Positions 1-5,445 of a stretch of 5,692 nucleotides of DNA are shown in pieces (within the stretch, counting starts at the first letter, position 1; every line of letters begins with the position of its first letter). Source of the DNA: Lawsonibacter sp. (lineage in GTDB: Bacteria > Bacillota > Clostridia > Oscillospirales > Oscillospiraceae); the NCBI GenBank assembly GCA_022798155.1, contig JAAWLY010000140.1, forward strand, positions 1 to 5,692, written 5' to 3'. Under the pieces are notes generated by a model. It saw nothing but the letters and a program-made list of their open reading frames with translations, searched no databases and was not told where the DNA came from. A program made the position numbers and the translations under genes.

Positions 1-72
1 GCGAGTGACGAGGCTCGAACTCGCTACCTCCACCTTGGCAAGGTGGCGCTCTACCAGATGAGCTACACTCGC
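1..72 (-). tRNA. tRNA-Gly (anticodon GCC), lacking only the 3' discriminator/CCA end
   Basis: Read on the minus strand, the sequence folds as a full cloverleaf. The acceptor stem GCGAGTG/CACTCGC is perfect over 7 bp. The D arm begins GCTC and carries the TGGTAGA loop. The anticodon stem CCACC/GGTGG encloses loop TTGCCAA, giving anticodon GCC (37-39 on the plus strand), which reads glycine GGC/GGU codons. The T stem GCGAG/CTCGT encloses TTCGAGC. The window starts exactly at the end of the acceptor stem, so the discriminator base and any encoded CCA lie outside. No intron or unusual arm is seen. The promoter is at 86-114. Confidence 0.97.
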
Positions 73-85
73 AACAACAGTGGCT

Positions 86-114
86 ATTATAGCGTCAGTT
101 TTCCGAAAAGTCAA
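86..114 (-). promoter_or_regulatory. Sigma-A promoter of tRNA-Gly
   Basis: On the minus strand a -35 box TTGACT (109-114) is followed by a 17-base spacer and a perfect -10 box TATAAT (86-91). The -10 box ends 13 bases before the tRNA 5' end at 72, so transcription would start a few bases upstream of the mature tRNA, leaving a very short leader. It lies just downstream of the stop codon of the upstream minus-strand gene, so the tRNA has its own promoter. Confidence 0.85.
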
Positions 115-145
115 CCCCCATTTTTTGAAAATTGGAAAAATTTTT

Positions 146-679
146 TCAGGCCGCGCTCTGGGGCAGAATCCCCCCTAAAATCCCCTGATGGACAGGGCGC
201 AGCCCCTCCATGCCGCAGAAATCCGACGGGCGCAGAAGGGTGGGCGGCTTGGGCAGCTCCACCGCGCCGCAGTCCTCCAGCAATCCCGCCACAAATTGGG
301 AGCAGAAATAGTGGTGCCGCCGCTGGAGGGACAGGTTGAACCAGCAGGCCAGAACCCCCAGCACGCTGTAGTGGTACTCCTCCCGCCGGACGTACATGGT
401 GCGCAGCTTTTGCCGCAGGCGCAGGTAGGTCTCCTCGCTCACCCTCAGCTCATACAGGCAGCAGGGCACGGTCCAGCGGTATACCGTGACCTGTTCCTCC
501 ACTAGACCGGCGGGGAGGGCCAGATAGCGGTATTTCCGGGCAAAGCTGTAAAAAGGACCGTCGGGGCCGTCCAAACCGATGGAGGCGTGGGTATAGCTGT
601 CCTGGGTGGCAAGATGAATCAGCCGTGAAAACCAGGTTCCAGATCTGGTTAATAATATGTAGATGGTGCGTTCTTCCAT
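146..679 (-). CDS. Papain-like cysteine hydrolase, YiiX/NlpC-P60-like (putative)
   Basis: A 177-residue soluble protein with no signal peptide or membrane segment. It resembles the permuted papain-like (YiiX/YebB, NlpC/P60-related) hydrolases, in which the catalytic His precedes the Cys. The His motif is YTHASIGLD with His31, and the Cys motif is YFCSQFVAGLL with Cys126 at the start of a helix. The N-terminus IYILLTRSGTWFSRLIHLAT fits the usual strand-helix opening. The substrate is unknown; family members act on peptide, amide or lipid thioester/ester bonds. I chose the ATG at 679 because GGAGGG stands 6-7 bases upstream; the in-frame ATG at 760 has no comparable site and would add 27 residues of unlikely sequence. 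No clear promoter is visible upstream and no convincing terminator downstream. The next gene on this strand is the tRNA. The catalytic assignment is from motif recognition, not alignment. Confidence 0.8.
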   Translation of the reverse strand: MEERTIYILLTRSGTWFSRLIHLATQDSYTHASIGLDGPDGPFYSFARKYRYLALPAGLVEEQVTVYRWTVPCCLYELRVSEETYLRLRQKLRTMYVRREEYHYSVLGVLACWFNLSLQRRHHYFCSQFVAGLLEDCGAVELPKPPTLLRPSDFCGMEGLRPVHQGILGGILPQSAA

Positions 680-838
680 AAAAATCCCTCCAGAACAGAC
701 TGTATGGCGGGGCGGGCCGCCGAAATAAAGTGGCCGGCAGCTGAGCGTTCTCTGTTTCATCTGTTTTACAATATAGCAGAGAAACTCTAAAAACCCCTGA
801 ACGAAAGATTAAGATTTCCTGAAATTTGTTGCGGCCGC

Positions 839-1006
839 TTAGGGCTTGTTTGAAAAATGTCAAAACGCCCAAAGGACGGCTCTTCCGTCCCCATGCTTCC
901 CCAATTTTTCTTGAAATACACCCAGTATTCCTGCGAAAAATTGTGTTTGCCTGGCAGCGAAATCCCTCGTCGTTGAGCATGTTTCCATGTTTCAAACAGC
1001 GCCTAA
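839..1006. repeat. MITE-like or structured intergenic element with terminal inverted repeats
   Basis: Arms at 839-859 and 986-1006 are inverted copies that match at 17 of 21 positions, sharing TTAGG at the outer ends and TGTTTGAAA inside. Nested within are a hairpin GGACGG/CCGTCC with a 5-base loop (874-890), a perfect 9-bp inverted repeat CAATTTTTC/GAAAAATTG (902-910 and 935-943), and within that AATAC/GTATT with a 5-base loop (915-929). CATGC/GCATG (892-896 and 977-981) adds an outer pairing. No transposase is encoded. A 61-codon open frame crosses most of it but has no ribosome binding site or recognisable domain, so I do not call it a gene. No clear target-site duplication is seen. It could be a MITE, a REP/BIME-like repeat, or a structured RNA. 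Its repeat status in the genome cannot be judged from one copy. Confidence 0.6.
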
Positions 1007-1035
1007 TGTAAACCGCAAAAAGTAATGGTTGACAA
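1006..1035 (+). promoter_or_regulatory. Candidate BirA operator (biotin repressor site)
   Basis: Two inverted 9-base arms, ATGTAAACC (1006-1014) and GGTTGACAA (1027-1035), are separated by 12 bases. Each arm differs at one position from the BirA half-sites TTGTAAACC/GGTTTACAA. The right arm covers the -35 box of the bioY promoter, so a bound repressor would block RNA polymerase. BirA control of bioY is well known in Firmicutes. The spacer is shorter than the 14-16 bases usual for BirA operators, which is the main doubt. A further half-site, GGTTTAC, lies at 1071-1077. Confidence 0.5.
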
Positions 1036-1057
1036 GTGGGCACACGAAATGTATACT
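1029..1057 (+). promoter_or_regulatory. Sigma-A promoter of bioY
   Basis: A perfect -35 box TTGACA (1029-1034), a 17-base spacer and -10 box TATACT (1052-1057) precede the bioY start at 1105. The untranslated leader would be about 40 bases. The -35 box is embedded in the right arm of the BirA-like dyad. Confidence 0.85.
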
Positions 1058-1104
1058 ACTAATCGAAAACGGTTTACTGACCAGTGACAGAAAGGATGAA
1101 ATTT

Positions 1105-1665
1105 ATGGAAACCAAAATAAGCAGCAACGTCTATCCCCTGGCCATGACCGCCGTAATGGCGGCGGTGATTGCGGTGGTCGCTCCCTTTTCTATCCCGGCC
1201 TGGGGCGAAGTGTCCTTCACTTTATGTACCTTTGTGCTCTATCTGTCCCCCTATATTTTGGGGTGGAAGAGAGCGGCGATAGCCACTTTGGTCTATATTC
1301 TGCTGGGCATGGTGGGTATGCCGGTGTTCAGCAATTTCAGGGCCGGCCTAGGCGTGCTGGCCGGTCCCACCGGGGGTTATATCCTGGGTTACATCCCTAT
1401 GGTTATTATCGGCGGCCTGTTTATAAAAGTGTTCCCCAAAAATCGGGCGATTCATCTGGGCGGTATGATTTTGGCCACCGCCGTGCTTTATGCCTTCGGC
1501 ACCCTCCTGTTCTGCCTTCAGACAGGCTCCACCCTGGAGCATGCGTTGTGGGTCTGTGTGATCCCATTCATCCCCTTCGACCTGGGGAAGATGGTGATTG
1601 CCACCGGCCTGGGCCCCGTCCTGCGGGAGCGGCTGATGCAGGCCAATATTCACCCGGAGGGCTGA
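1105..1665 (+). CDS. bioY: BioY, biotin-specific substrate-binding (S) component of an ECF transporter
   Basis: A 186-residue polytopic membrane protein, the usual BioY length. It binds biotin in the membrane and hands it to the cell through the energy-coupling module EcfA/EcfA'/EcfT, none of which is encoded here; in Firmicutes that module is normally shared between S components and encoded elsewhere. Hydrophobic stretches at about 10-31, 36-52, 56-74, 91-110, 117-138 and 145-168 give roughly six membrane spans. The family signature is clear: GMPVFSNFRAG (71-81) runs into GLGVLAGPTGGY (81-92). I chose the ATG at 1105 because AAAGGA sits 8 bases upstream; GTG 1084 and ATG 1096 are in frame, but 1096 overlaps this site and 1084 has none. 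The gene is monocistronic, between its own promoter and a strong terminator, and is probably repressed by BirA when biotin is plentiful. Confidence 0.95.
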   Translation: METKISSNVYPLAMTAVMAAVIAVVAPFSIPAWGEVSFTLCTFVLYLSPYILGWKRAAIATLVYILLGMVGMPVFSNFRAGLGVLAGPTGGYILGYIPMVIIGGLFIKVFPKNRAIHLGGMILATAVLYAFGTLLFCLQTGSTLEHALWVCVIPFIPFDLGKMVIATGLGPVLRERLMQANIHPEG

Positions 1666-1687
1666 GCATTTTTTCTCCTCTTTACAC

Positions 1688-1728
1688 CCCGCCGTCTCAG
1701 ATTTGTTTTGAGGCGGCGGGATTTTTTC
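1688..1728 (+). terminator. Rho-independent terminator of bioY
   Basis: A 12-bp stem CCCGCCGTCTCA/TGAGGCGGCGGG (1688-1699 and 1709-1720, one G-U pair) closes a 9-base loop and is followed by A and a run of six T (1722-1727). It begins 22 bases after the bioY stop codon. The T-tract abuts the -35 box of the next promoter. Confidence 0.93.
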
Positions 1729-1757
1729 TTGCCTTTTAGGAAAAAGGGAAATATAAT
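1729..1757 (+). promoter_or_regulatory. Candidate sigma-A promoter of the ECF sigma/anti-sigma operon
   Basis: TTGCCT (1729-1734) and a perfect TATAAT (1752-1757) are spaced by 17 bases. The -35 box matches TTGACA at four of six positions. The leader to the start codon at 1835 would be about 70 bases and holds an A/T-rich tract (1763-1778). I saw no obvious ECF-type autoregulatory promoter (GAAC plus a CGTC-like box), though the pair's own sigma may recognise something unfamiliar. Confidence 0.6.
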
Positions 1758-1834
1758 AGTGAGGAAAAAATTTTTTTGAATGTGCGATAAAATCCCCTTT
1801 TCGCGCGTTCCATATTTGACAGGAGAAATGGACT

Positions 1835-2416
1835 ATGCTGGCTGCCTTGAGCGTCCAGACAACCGAAGAGGAGAACGGGCGCCGCAGCCGGGAGCTGGAC
1901 TGGCTTCTGCTCCGGACAGGTCAGGGTGACCGGGAGGCCTTTGCCCAGCTGTACAGCCTGACCCGGGGTGCGGTATACGCGCTGGCACTGTCCCTGCTGA
2001 GCGACACCCAGGAGGCCCAGGATACGGCGCAGGACACCTTTGTCAAGGTGTGGGAGAATGCCCCCGCCTACCGCTCCCAGGGCTCGCCCATGGCCTGGCT
2101 GCTCACCATCACCCGTAACCTGGCCCTGACCCGCCTGCGCCAGAGCGGACGGCAGACCACCTTGGACGCAGAGGAGTGGAATGCCATCCCCGCCACCCTT
2201 CCAGCCGTTACTTCCGAGGACCGGGTGGTCCTTCAGGAGGCGCTGGCCAGGCTGAGCGGAGAAGAGCGGCAGATTGTGCTGCTCCACGCCGTCACAGGGC
2301 TGAAACACCGGGAGATTGCCCAATTATTGGAGCTTCCGCTGTCCACTGTCCTGTCCAAATACCACCGCGGGCTGAAAAAGCTGAAAGCCCTGATGAAAGG
2401 AGAGGATCCCCTATGA
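1835..2416 (+). CDS. ECF-family RNA polymerase sigma factor (sigma-70 family, regions 2 and 4)
   Basis: A 193-residue sigma factor with the two-domain ECF layout and the usual size for the family. Region 2 spans about 34-102: FAQLYSLTRGAVYALALSLL followed by a QEAQDTAQDTFVKVW helix (core and -10 recognition) and WLLTITRNLALTRLR. Region 4 spans about 133-186 and contains ERQIVLLHAVTGLKHREIAQ, the helix-turn-helix IAQLLELPLSTVLSKYHRGL, and a basic end KKLKALMK. No SigI-type C-terminal domain is present. The ATG at 1835 has AGGAGAA 7 bases upstream; the nearer ATG at 1828 is out of frame. Its stop codon overlaps the next start (ATGA at 2413-2416), so the two proteins are translationally coupled and the downstream membrane protein is its presumed anti-sigma factor. 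Which promoters it controls cannot be told from the window. Confidence 0.95.
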   Translation: MLAALSVQTTEEENGRRSRELDWLLLRTGQGDREAFAQLYSLTRGAVYALALSLLSDTQEAQDTAQDTFVKVWENAPAYRSQGSPMAWLLTITRNLALTRLRQSGRQTTLDAEEWNAIPATLPAVTSEDRVVLQEALARLSGEERQIVLLHAVTGLKHREIAQLLELPLSTVLSKYHRGLKKLKALMKGEDPL

Positions 2417-4269
2417 CTGACCGGGAATTGGAACAACTGCTGGCCAACGCCGTCAACCGGACCGTCCCTAACGACCTGGACGCCATCCTCTCCCGCTGCG
2501 GTGCGCAAAATGGGAGCGTGACAGAGATGAAAGAGCTGCAATCCAACCAAAATATCATTGATGTGGAGGCCACCGAGGTAGCGCCCAGGAAAAAGCTGCG
2601 CCCTTGGCTGGCCGCCGCCTGCGCGGCCCTGGTGCTGCTGGGAGCCGGGGGCGGCGGGCTGATCTATCAGCAGAGCTACGCTGTGGCCAGTGTGGTATCC
2701 CTGGACGTCAACCCCAGCATCGAGCTGAAGGTGAACCGGGGTGAGCGGGTGATCTCCTGCACCGCCCTGAACACCGAGGCGGCGGCCGTCCTCTTCGACA
2801 TGGACGGCGGGGCCGACCTGAAAGGAACCAAGGTAGACGTGGCGGTAAACGCCATCGTGGGCGCTTTGGTGCGGGAAGGCTATCTGGACAGCATCTCCTC
2901 CGCCATCCTCATCTCGGTGGAGGACAACGACCAGGCCCGGGCCCAGCGGCTCCAGGCAGAGCTGGTGGCCTCGGTGGACGGGGTCCTCCAGGCCCAGGCC
3001 CCGGGCACCTCCGTGCTGAGCCAGGTGCTGGACGCAAACTCCCCCGCCACGGAGTATATGACCTTTAACAGCGGCCTGTCCGCCGGGAAAGCCTCCCTGG
3101 TCCACAAGGTCATGGAGATGAACGGCACCCTGGCCCTGAACAGCACTGACGCCTTCGACAAGCTGGCCGCCCTCTCCGTGGAGGAGCTGAACGACCTGTT
3201 GGAGGCGGGAGAGACACGCATCCCTATCGGCAAGCCCGCCGCCGCCCTGGCGGTAGAAGAGTACGCAGGAACAGCGGCCCTCAACTCCACTACCACCGAC
3301 GTGGACCCGGAGCTGGACGAGAATCCCCCCCACTACGACGTGGAGCTGAAAACCACCTGGGGAAATTTTGACTACATGGTGGACGCCTTTACCGGGGAGG
3401 TGCTCAGCGGCCAGAAGGACGTGCTGAATGCCGCCGGCTCCGGAGGTCAGGGGACGTCAAAGTTCCCCGACGGCTCCGAAAATCAGAGCACAGCGAATCC
3501 CATGCTCACCGAGACTCAGGCCTACAACGCTGCGGCGGAGCACTGCGGCAAGCAGTACCCCGCTCTGAGCGGCTACAATGTATTTGATATTGTCACCAAA
3601 CTGGACTGGGACAACGGCCGTCAGGTCTATGACGTGGATTTCGTCATCAGCAGCTATGAGTTTGACTATGAGATCGACGCCTATACCGGCAAAGTGCTGA
3701 AATGGGAGACCGACTACAGAACGCCCGCCGCCCCCGCCCCGGCGCCGGAGACGCCCGCCCCCGGCGCGGCTGTCTCCTCCGACCAGGACGTGGGGGAGGA
3801 GGCCGCCAAGCAGGCCGCGCTGAACAATGCGGGGCTGTCCGCCGCTGATGTGACCAACTGGAAGGTGGAGCGTGAGTGGGACGACGGCCGGCTGGAGTAC
3901 GAGCTGGAATTTTGGTGCGGGACCACCGAGTATGACTGCACGGTAGACGGCTACACTGGTTCCGTCTTGAAATGTGGGATCGACCACCACGGAAACAGCA
4001 GCTCCGGCCACCACAGCGACTCCCATCACAGCCAAACCAGCACAAATACCTCAGCAGCTTCCGACATCGGCCAGGAGGCAGCCAAAGCCGCCGCCCTGAC
4101 TCACGCCGGGGTAAGCGAGAGCCAGACCACCAAGATGAAGGTGGAGCGGGACTGGGACGATGGCCGGCTGGAGTACGATGTGGATTTTCGTGTGGATCGC
4201 ACGGAGTATGAATACACCATCGACGGCGCCACCGGAGCCATCCTGGAGTATGAACTGGATACAGACTAA
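2413..4269 (+). CDS. RsgI-like transmembrane anti-sigma factor with PepSY sensor repeats
   Basis: A 618-residue single-pass membrane protein, presumed to hold the upstream ECF sigma factor inactive. Residues 1-62 are cytosolic and sigma-binding by inference; they do not obviously match the RsgI N-terminal or zinc anti-sigma folds. A membrane segment spans about 64-86. Residues 88-205 are an RsgI-like juxtamembrane domain with SVVSLDVNPSIELKVNRGERV and a following ALNTEA. Asn100-Pro101 matches the bond that is self-cleaved in RsgI proteins of Bacillus and Clostridium. A helical region (about 215-280) follows. Then come a half-copy of PepSY (308-336) and three full PepSY-like repeats (364-434, 456-524, 551-616), each ending in a YT(I/V)DGxTGxVL-type strand. 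A Pro/Ala linker (437-452) and a His-rich linker (525-539, six His) join them. The start is fixed by the ATGA overlap and GGAGAGG upstream. The role as anti-sigma is inferred from position and domain order. Confidence 0.85.
   Translation: MTDRELEQLLANAVNRTVPNDLDAILSRCGAQNGSVTEMKELQSNQNIIDVEATEVAPRKKLRPWLAAACAALVLLGAGGGGLIYQQSYAVASVVSLDVNPSIELKVNRGERVISCTALNTEAAAVLFDMDGGADLKGTKVDVAVNAIVGALVREGYLDSISSAILISVEDNDQARAQRLQAELVASVDGVLQAQAPGTSVLSQVLDANSPATEYMTFNSGLSAGKASLVHKVMEMNGTLALNSTDAFDKLAALSVEELNDLLEAGETRIPIGKPAAALAVEEYAGTAALNSTTTDVDPELDENPPHYDVELKTTWGNFDYMVDAFTGEVLSGQKDVLNAAGSGGQGTSKFPDGSENQSTANPMLTETQAYNAAAEHCGKQYPALSGYNVFDIVTKLDWDNGRQVYDVDFVISSYEFDYEIDAYTGKVLKWETDYRTPAAPAPAPETPAPGAAVSSDQDVGEEAAKQAALNNAGLSAADVTNWKVEREWDDGRLEYELEFWCGTTEYDCTVDGYTGSVLKCGIDHHGNSSSGHHSDSHHSQTSTNTSAASDIGQEAAKAAALTHAGVSESQTTKMKVERDWDDGRLEYDVDFRVDRTEYEYTIDGATGAILEYELDTD
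3862..4260 (+). repeat. Tandem duplicated PepSY coding modules
   Basis: The stretch starting at 3862 (AAGGTGGAGCG, then TGGGACGA and GGCCGGCTGGAGTACGA) recurs at 4138 with only a few base changes, an offset of 276 bases or 92 codons. The encoded segments are KVEREWDDGRLEYELEF and KVERDWDDGRLEYDVDF. Similarity is concentrated at the module core and falls off in the linker, as expected for an in-frame domain duplication followed by divergence. The earlier copy at about 3606-3700 (LDWDNGRQVYDVDF) is more diverged. Confidence 0.8.
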
Positions 4270-4295
4270 AAAGAGCGCCATAGGCGCTCTTTTTT
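4268..4295. terminator. Bidirectional Rho-independent terminator between convergent genes
   Basis: A 9-bp perfect stem AAGAGCGCC/GGCGCTCTT (4271-4279 and 4283-4291) closes loop ATA. An A-run lies on the left (4268-4272) and a T-run on the right (4290-4295), so a U-tract follows the hairpin on both strands. It ends the plus-strand anti-sigma gene and the minus-strand glycosyltransferase gene; the stop codons at 4267-4269 and 4294-4296 flank it directly. Confidence 0.93.
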
Positions 4296-5388
4296 ATGTC
4301 GTTTCGGCGGCCCGCTTCATTATCGCCAGGTTTTCCCGCAGCCGCTCGTTCCCCGGCTCCAAGGCCAGCGCCTCTCCGGCCTCCGCCGCTGCCTCTGGAT
4401 AGGCCCCCGTTTTATAGAAGGCTATAGCCCGCAGATCGTGGGGCAGGCTGCCCCAGGCCGAGGCCTCACAGATATAGCTTCTGGGGCGGACGGTGATGGC
4501 CAGGGCGCAGGCGGTAAAGTAGAGCACCCCTTCCCACTCCCCCTGCTCATAGAGCATAAGGGCCAGGTCCATATAGGGCTCCCGCAGGTGGGGGGCCTCA
4601 GTGATGGCCCGGAGATACCAGTCCCTGGCCTGGTTTCCCTCCCCCTTGTTCCAGTAGGATTTGGCAATGTACCGCATGGAGGCCGCCCGCTCGTCCCGCC
4701 AGACGGCGGTAGGCATATTGAGATGGCTCTTCAATGTCCGGATGCAGTCATCCCAGCGGCCCCGATACATGTATTCCCGGCCCAGGTAATGTACATTGCG
4801 GTCGTCCTCCGGTGCCTCCCGCACGGACAGCTCCAGCAGAGGCAGATACTGCCCCCGGGATTTGGCCGGGTCCGGGTGGTGATCCAGCTGAACCTCCTCC
4901 GCCATAACCATCGGCCCGGGGTTCCCCTCCCCCACCCACTTCAGCACCTCGTGAACAGGATGGACCCACTGGTATCCATGTCGGGCATGGATTTTTTCAT
5001 ACCAGAACACCACCCCCTCGGATCCGTCCGTGTTGAACGACCAGGTGTAGCGGTAGGAGGCCTGTCCCGCCCCCGGCACCCACACCCGCTCCAGCGCTTC
5101 CCGCCAGCCAGGATGAAACACCTCGTCCAGATCGGTACACACGCAGATCTCCACATCCTCCGGGACAAGCTCCAAGGAGCGGTTCCGAGCCGCATCGAAG
5201 CGCCAGGGAGTAATCGCCTCCACTGTCACCTCCGCCCCGCGCTCCCGCAGGCGTTCCACCGTTTCGTCGTCGGATCCGGTATCCAGCACCACCACCTGAT
5301 CCGCCTCACCCATAGAGTCCATCCAGCGCTCCGCGAACTGCTCCTCATTTTTGCAGATGGCATAGACACACACTTTATACTTTCCCAT
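4294..5388 (-). CDS. Family 2 (GT-A) glycosyltransferase with C-terminal TPR repeats
   Basis: A 364-residue cytosolic enzyme with no membrane segment. Residues 1-100 are a GT-A fold: the opening VCVYAICKNEE (6-16), the strand VVVLDTGSDDET (32-43), PWRFDAARNRS (61-71, typical of this subgroup), and the metal-binding DLD (86-88) in CTDLDEVF. A catalytic-half segment with HARHGYQWVHPVHEVL (134-149) and LDHHPD (168-173) follows. From about 197 to 355 the sequence is helical and TPR-like, with segments such as YIAKSYWNKGEGNQARDWYL and YKTGAYPEAAAEAGEALALE. Proteins of this type transfer a sugar from a nucleotide donor to glycans or surface proteins. The start at 5388 has AAGGAGG 5 bases upstream. 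The upstream neighbour on the same strand, 57 bases away, encodes a collagen-like protein rich in Thr at the Y position, so that protein is a plausible acceptor. Donor and acceptor are unproven. Confidence 0.92.
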   Translation of the reverse strand: MGKYKVCVYAICKNEEQFAERWMDSMGEADQVVVLDTGSDDETVERLRERGAEVTVEAITPWRFDAARNRSLELVPEDVEICVCTDLDEVFHPGWREALERVWVPGAGQASYRYTWSFNTDGSEGVVFWYEKIHARHGYQWVHPVHEVLKWVGEGNPGPMVMAEEVQLDHHPDPAKSRGQYLPLLELSVREAPEDDRNVHYLGREYMYRGRWDDCIRTLKSHLNMPTAVWRDERAASMRYIAKSYWNKGEGNQARDWYLRAITEAPHLREPYMDLALMLYEQGEWEGVLYFTACALAITVRPRSYICEASAWGSLPHDLRAIAFYKTGAYPEAAAEAGEALALEPGNERLRENLAIMKRAAETT

Positions 5389-5408
5389 AAGAGCCTCCTT
5401 TTAAAAGG

Positions 5409-5435
5409 CCGGCGCTCCCGAATCGGGAGCGCCGG
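5409..5435 (-). terminator. Intercistronic hairpin after the collagen-like gene (weak terminator or attenuator)
   Basis: A perfect inverted repeat has 13-bp arms (5409-5421 and 5423-5435, outer end CCGGCGC) around a single central base, so in RNA the innermost pairs must open to form a loop. On the minus strand it is followed by GGCC, of which only CC lies outside the arms, and a short TTTT run (5401-5406 region), then at once AAGGAGG for the glycosyltransferase. The T-run is short for full termination, so partial read-through into the glycosyltransferase is likely. Confidence 0.75.
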
Positions 5436-5445
5436 AAAACCCGGA

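Noticed and set aside
1..72. Integration (att) site at the tRNA gene
   Set aside because: tRNA 3' ends often serve as att sites, but the 3' end is at the window edge and no integrase or second copy is visible here.
119..147. Terminator after the hydrolase gene from the A/T-rich inverted tract
   Set aside because: The AAAAATTTTT pairing contains almost no G-C pairs, so it would not make a stable terminator stem.
826..1011. 61-codon plus-strand open frame across the inverted-repeat element
   Set aside because: It has no ribosome binding site or domain, and its extent follows the inverted-repeat element; more likely a chance frame in non-coding repeat DNA.
450..1043. 197-codon minus-strand frame over the hydrolase gene and the gap
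   Set aside because: It crosses the inverted-repeat element and overlaps the hydrolase in another frame; no start site or domain supports it.
1058..1104. Riboswitch in the bioY leader
   Set aside because: The leader is only about 40 bases and shows no aptamer-like structure; control by BirA at the promoter is the simpler reading.
1029..1739. 236-codon plus-strand frame overlapping bioY
   Set aside because: It reads a different frame of bioY, giving a Gly/Arg/Pro-rich product and running through the terminator.
2176..2412. N-terminal extension of the anti-sigma gene by 79 codons
   Set aside because: This part lies in the wrong frame of the sigma gene; the ATGA overlap at 2413 with a good ribosome binding site is the natural start.
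2233..3333. 366-codon minus-strand open frame opposite the sigma/anti-sigma genes
   Set aside because: It is a long antisense frame arising from high GC codon bias; the product is Gly/His/Gln-rich with no domain, whereas the plus strand encodes clear families.
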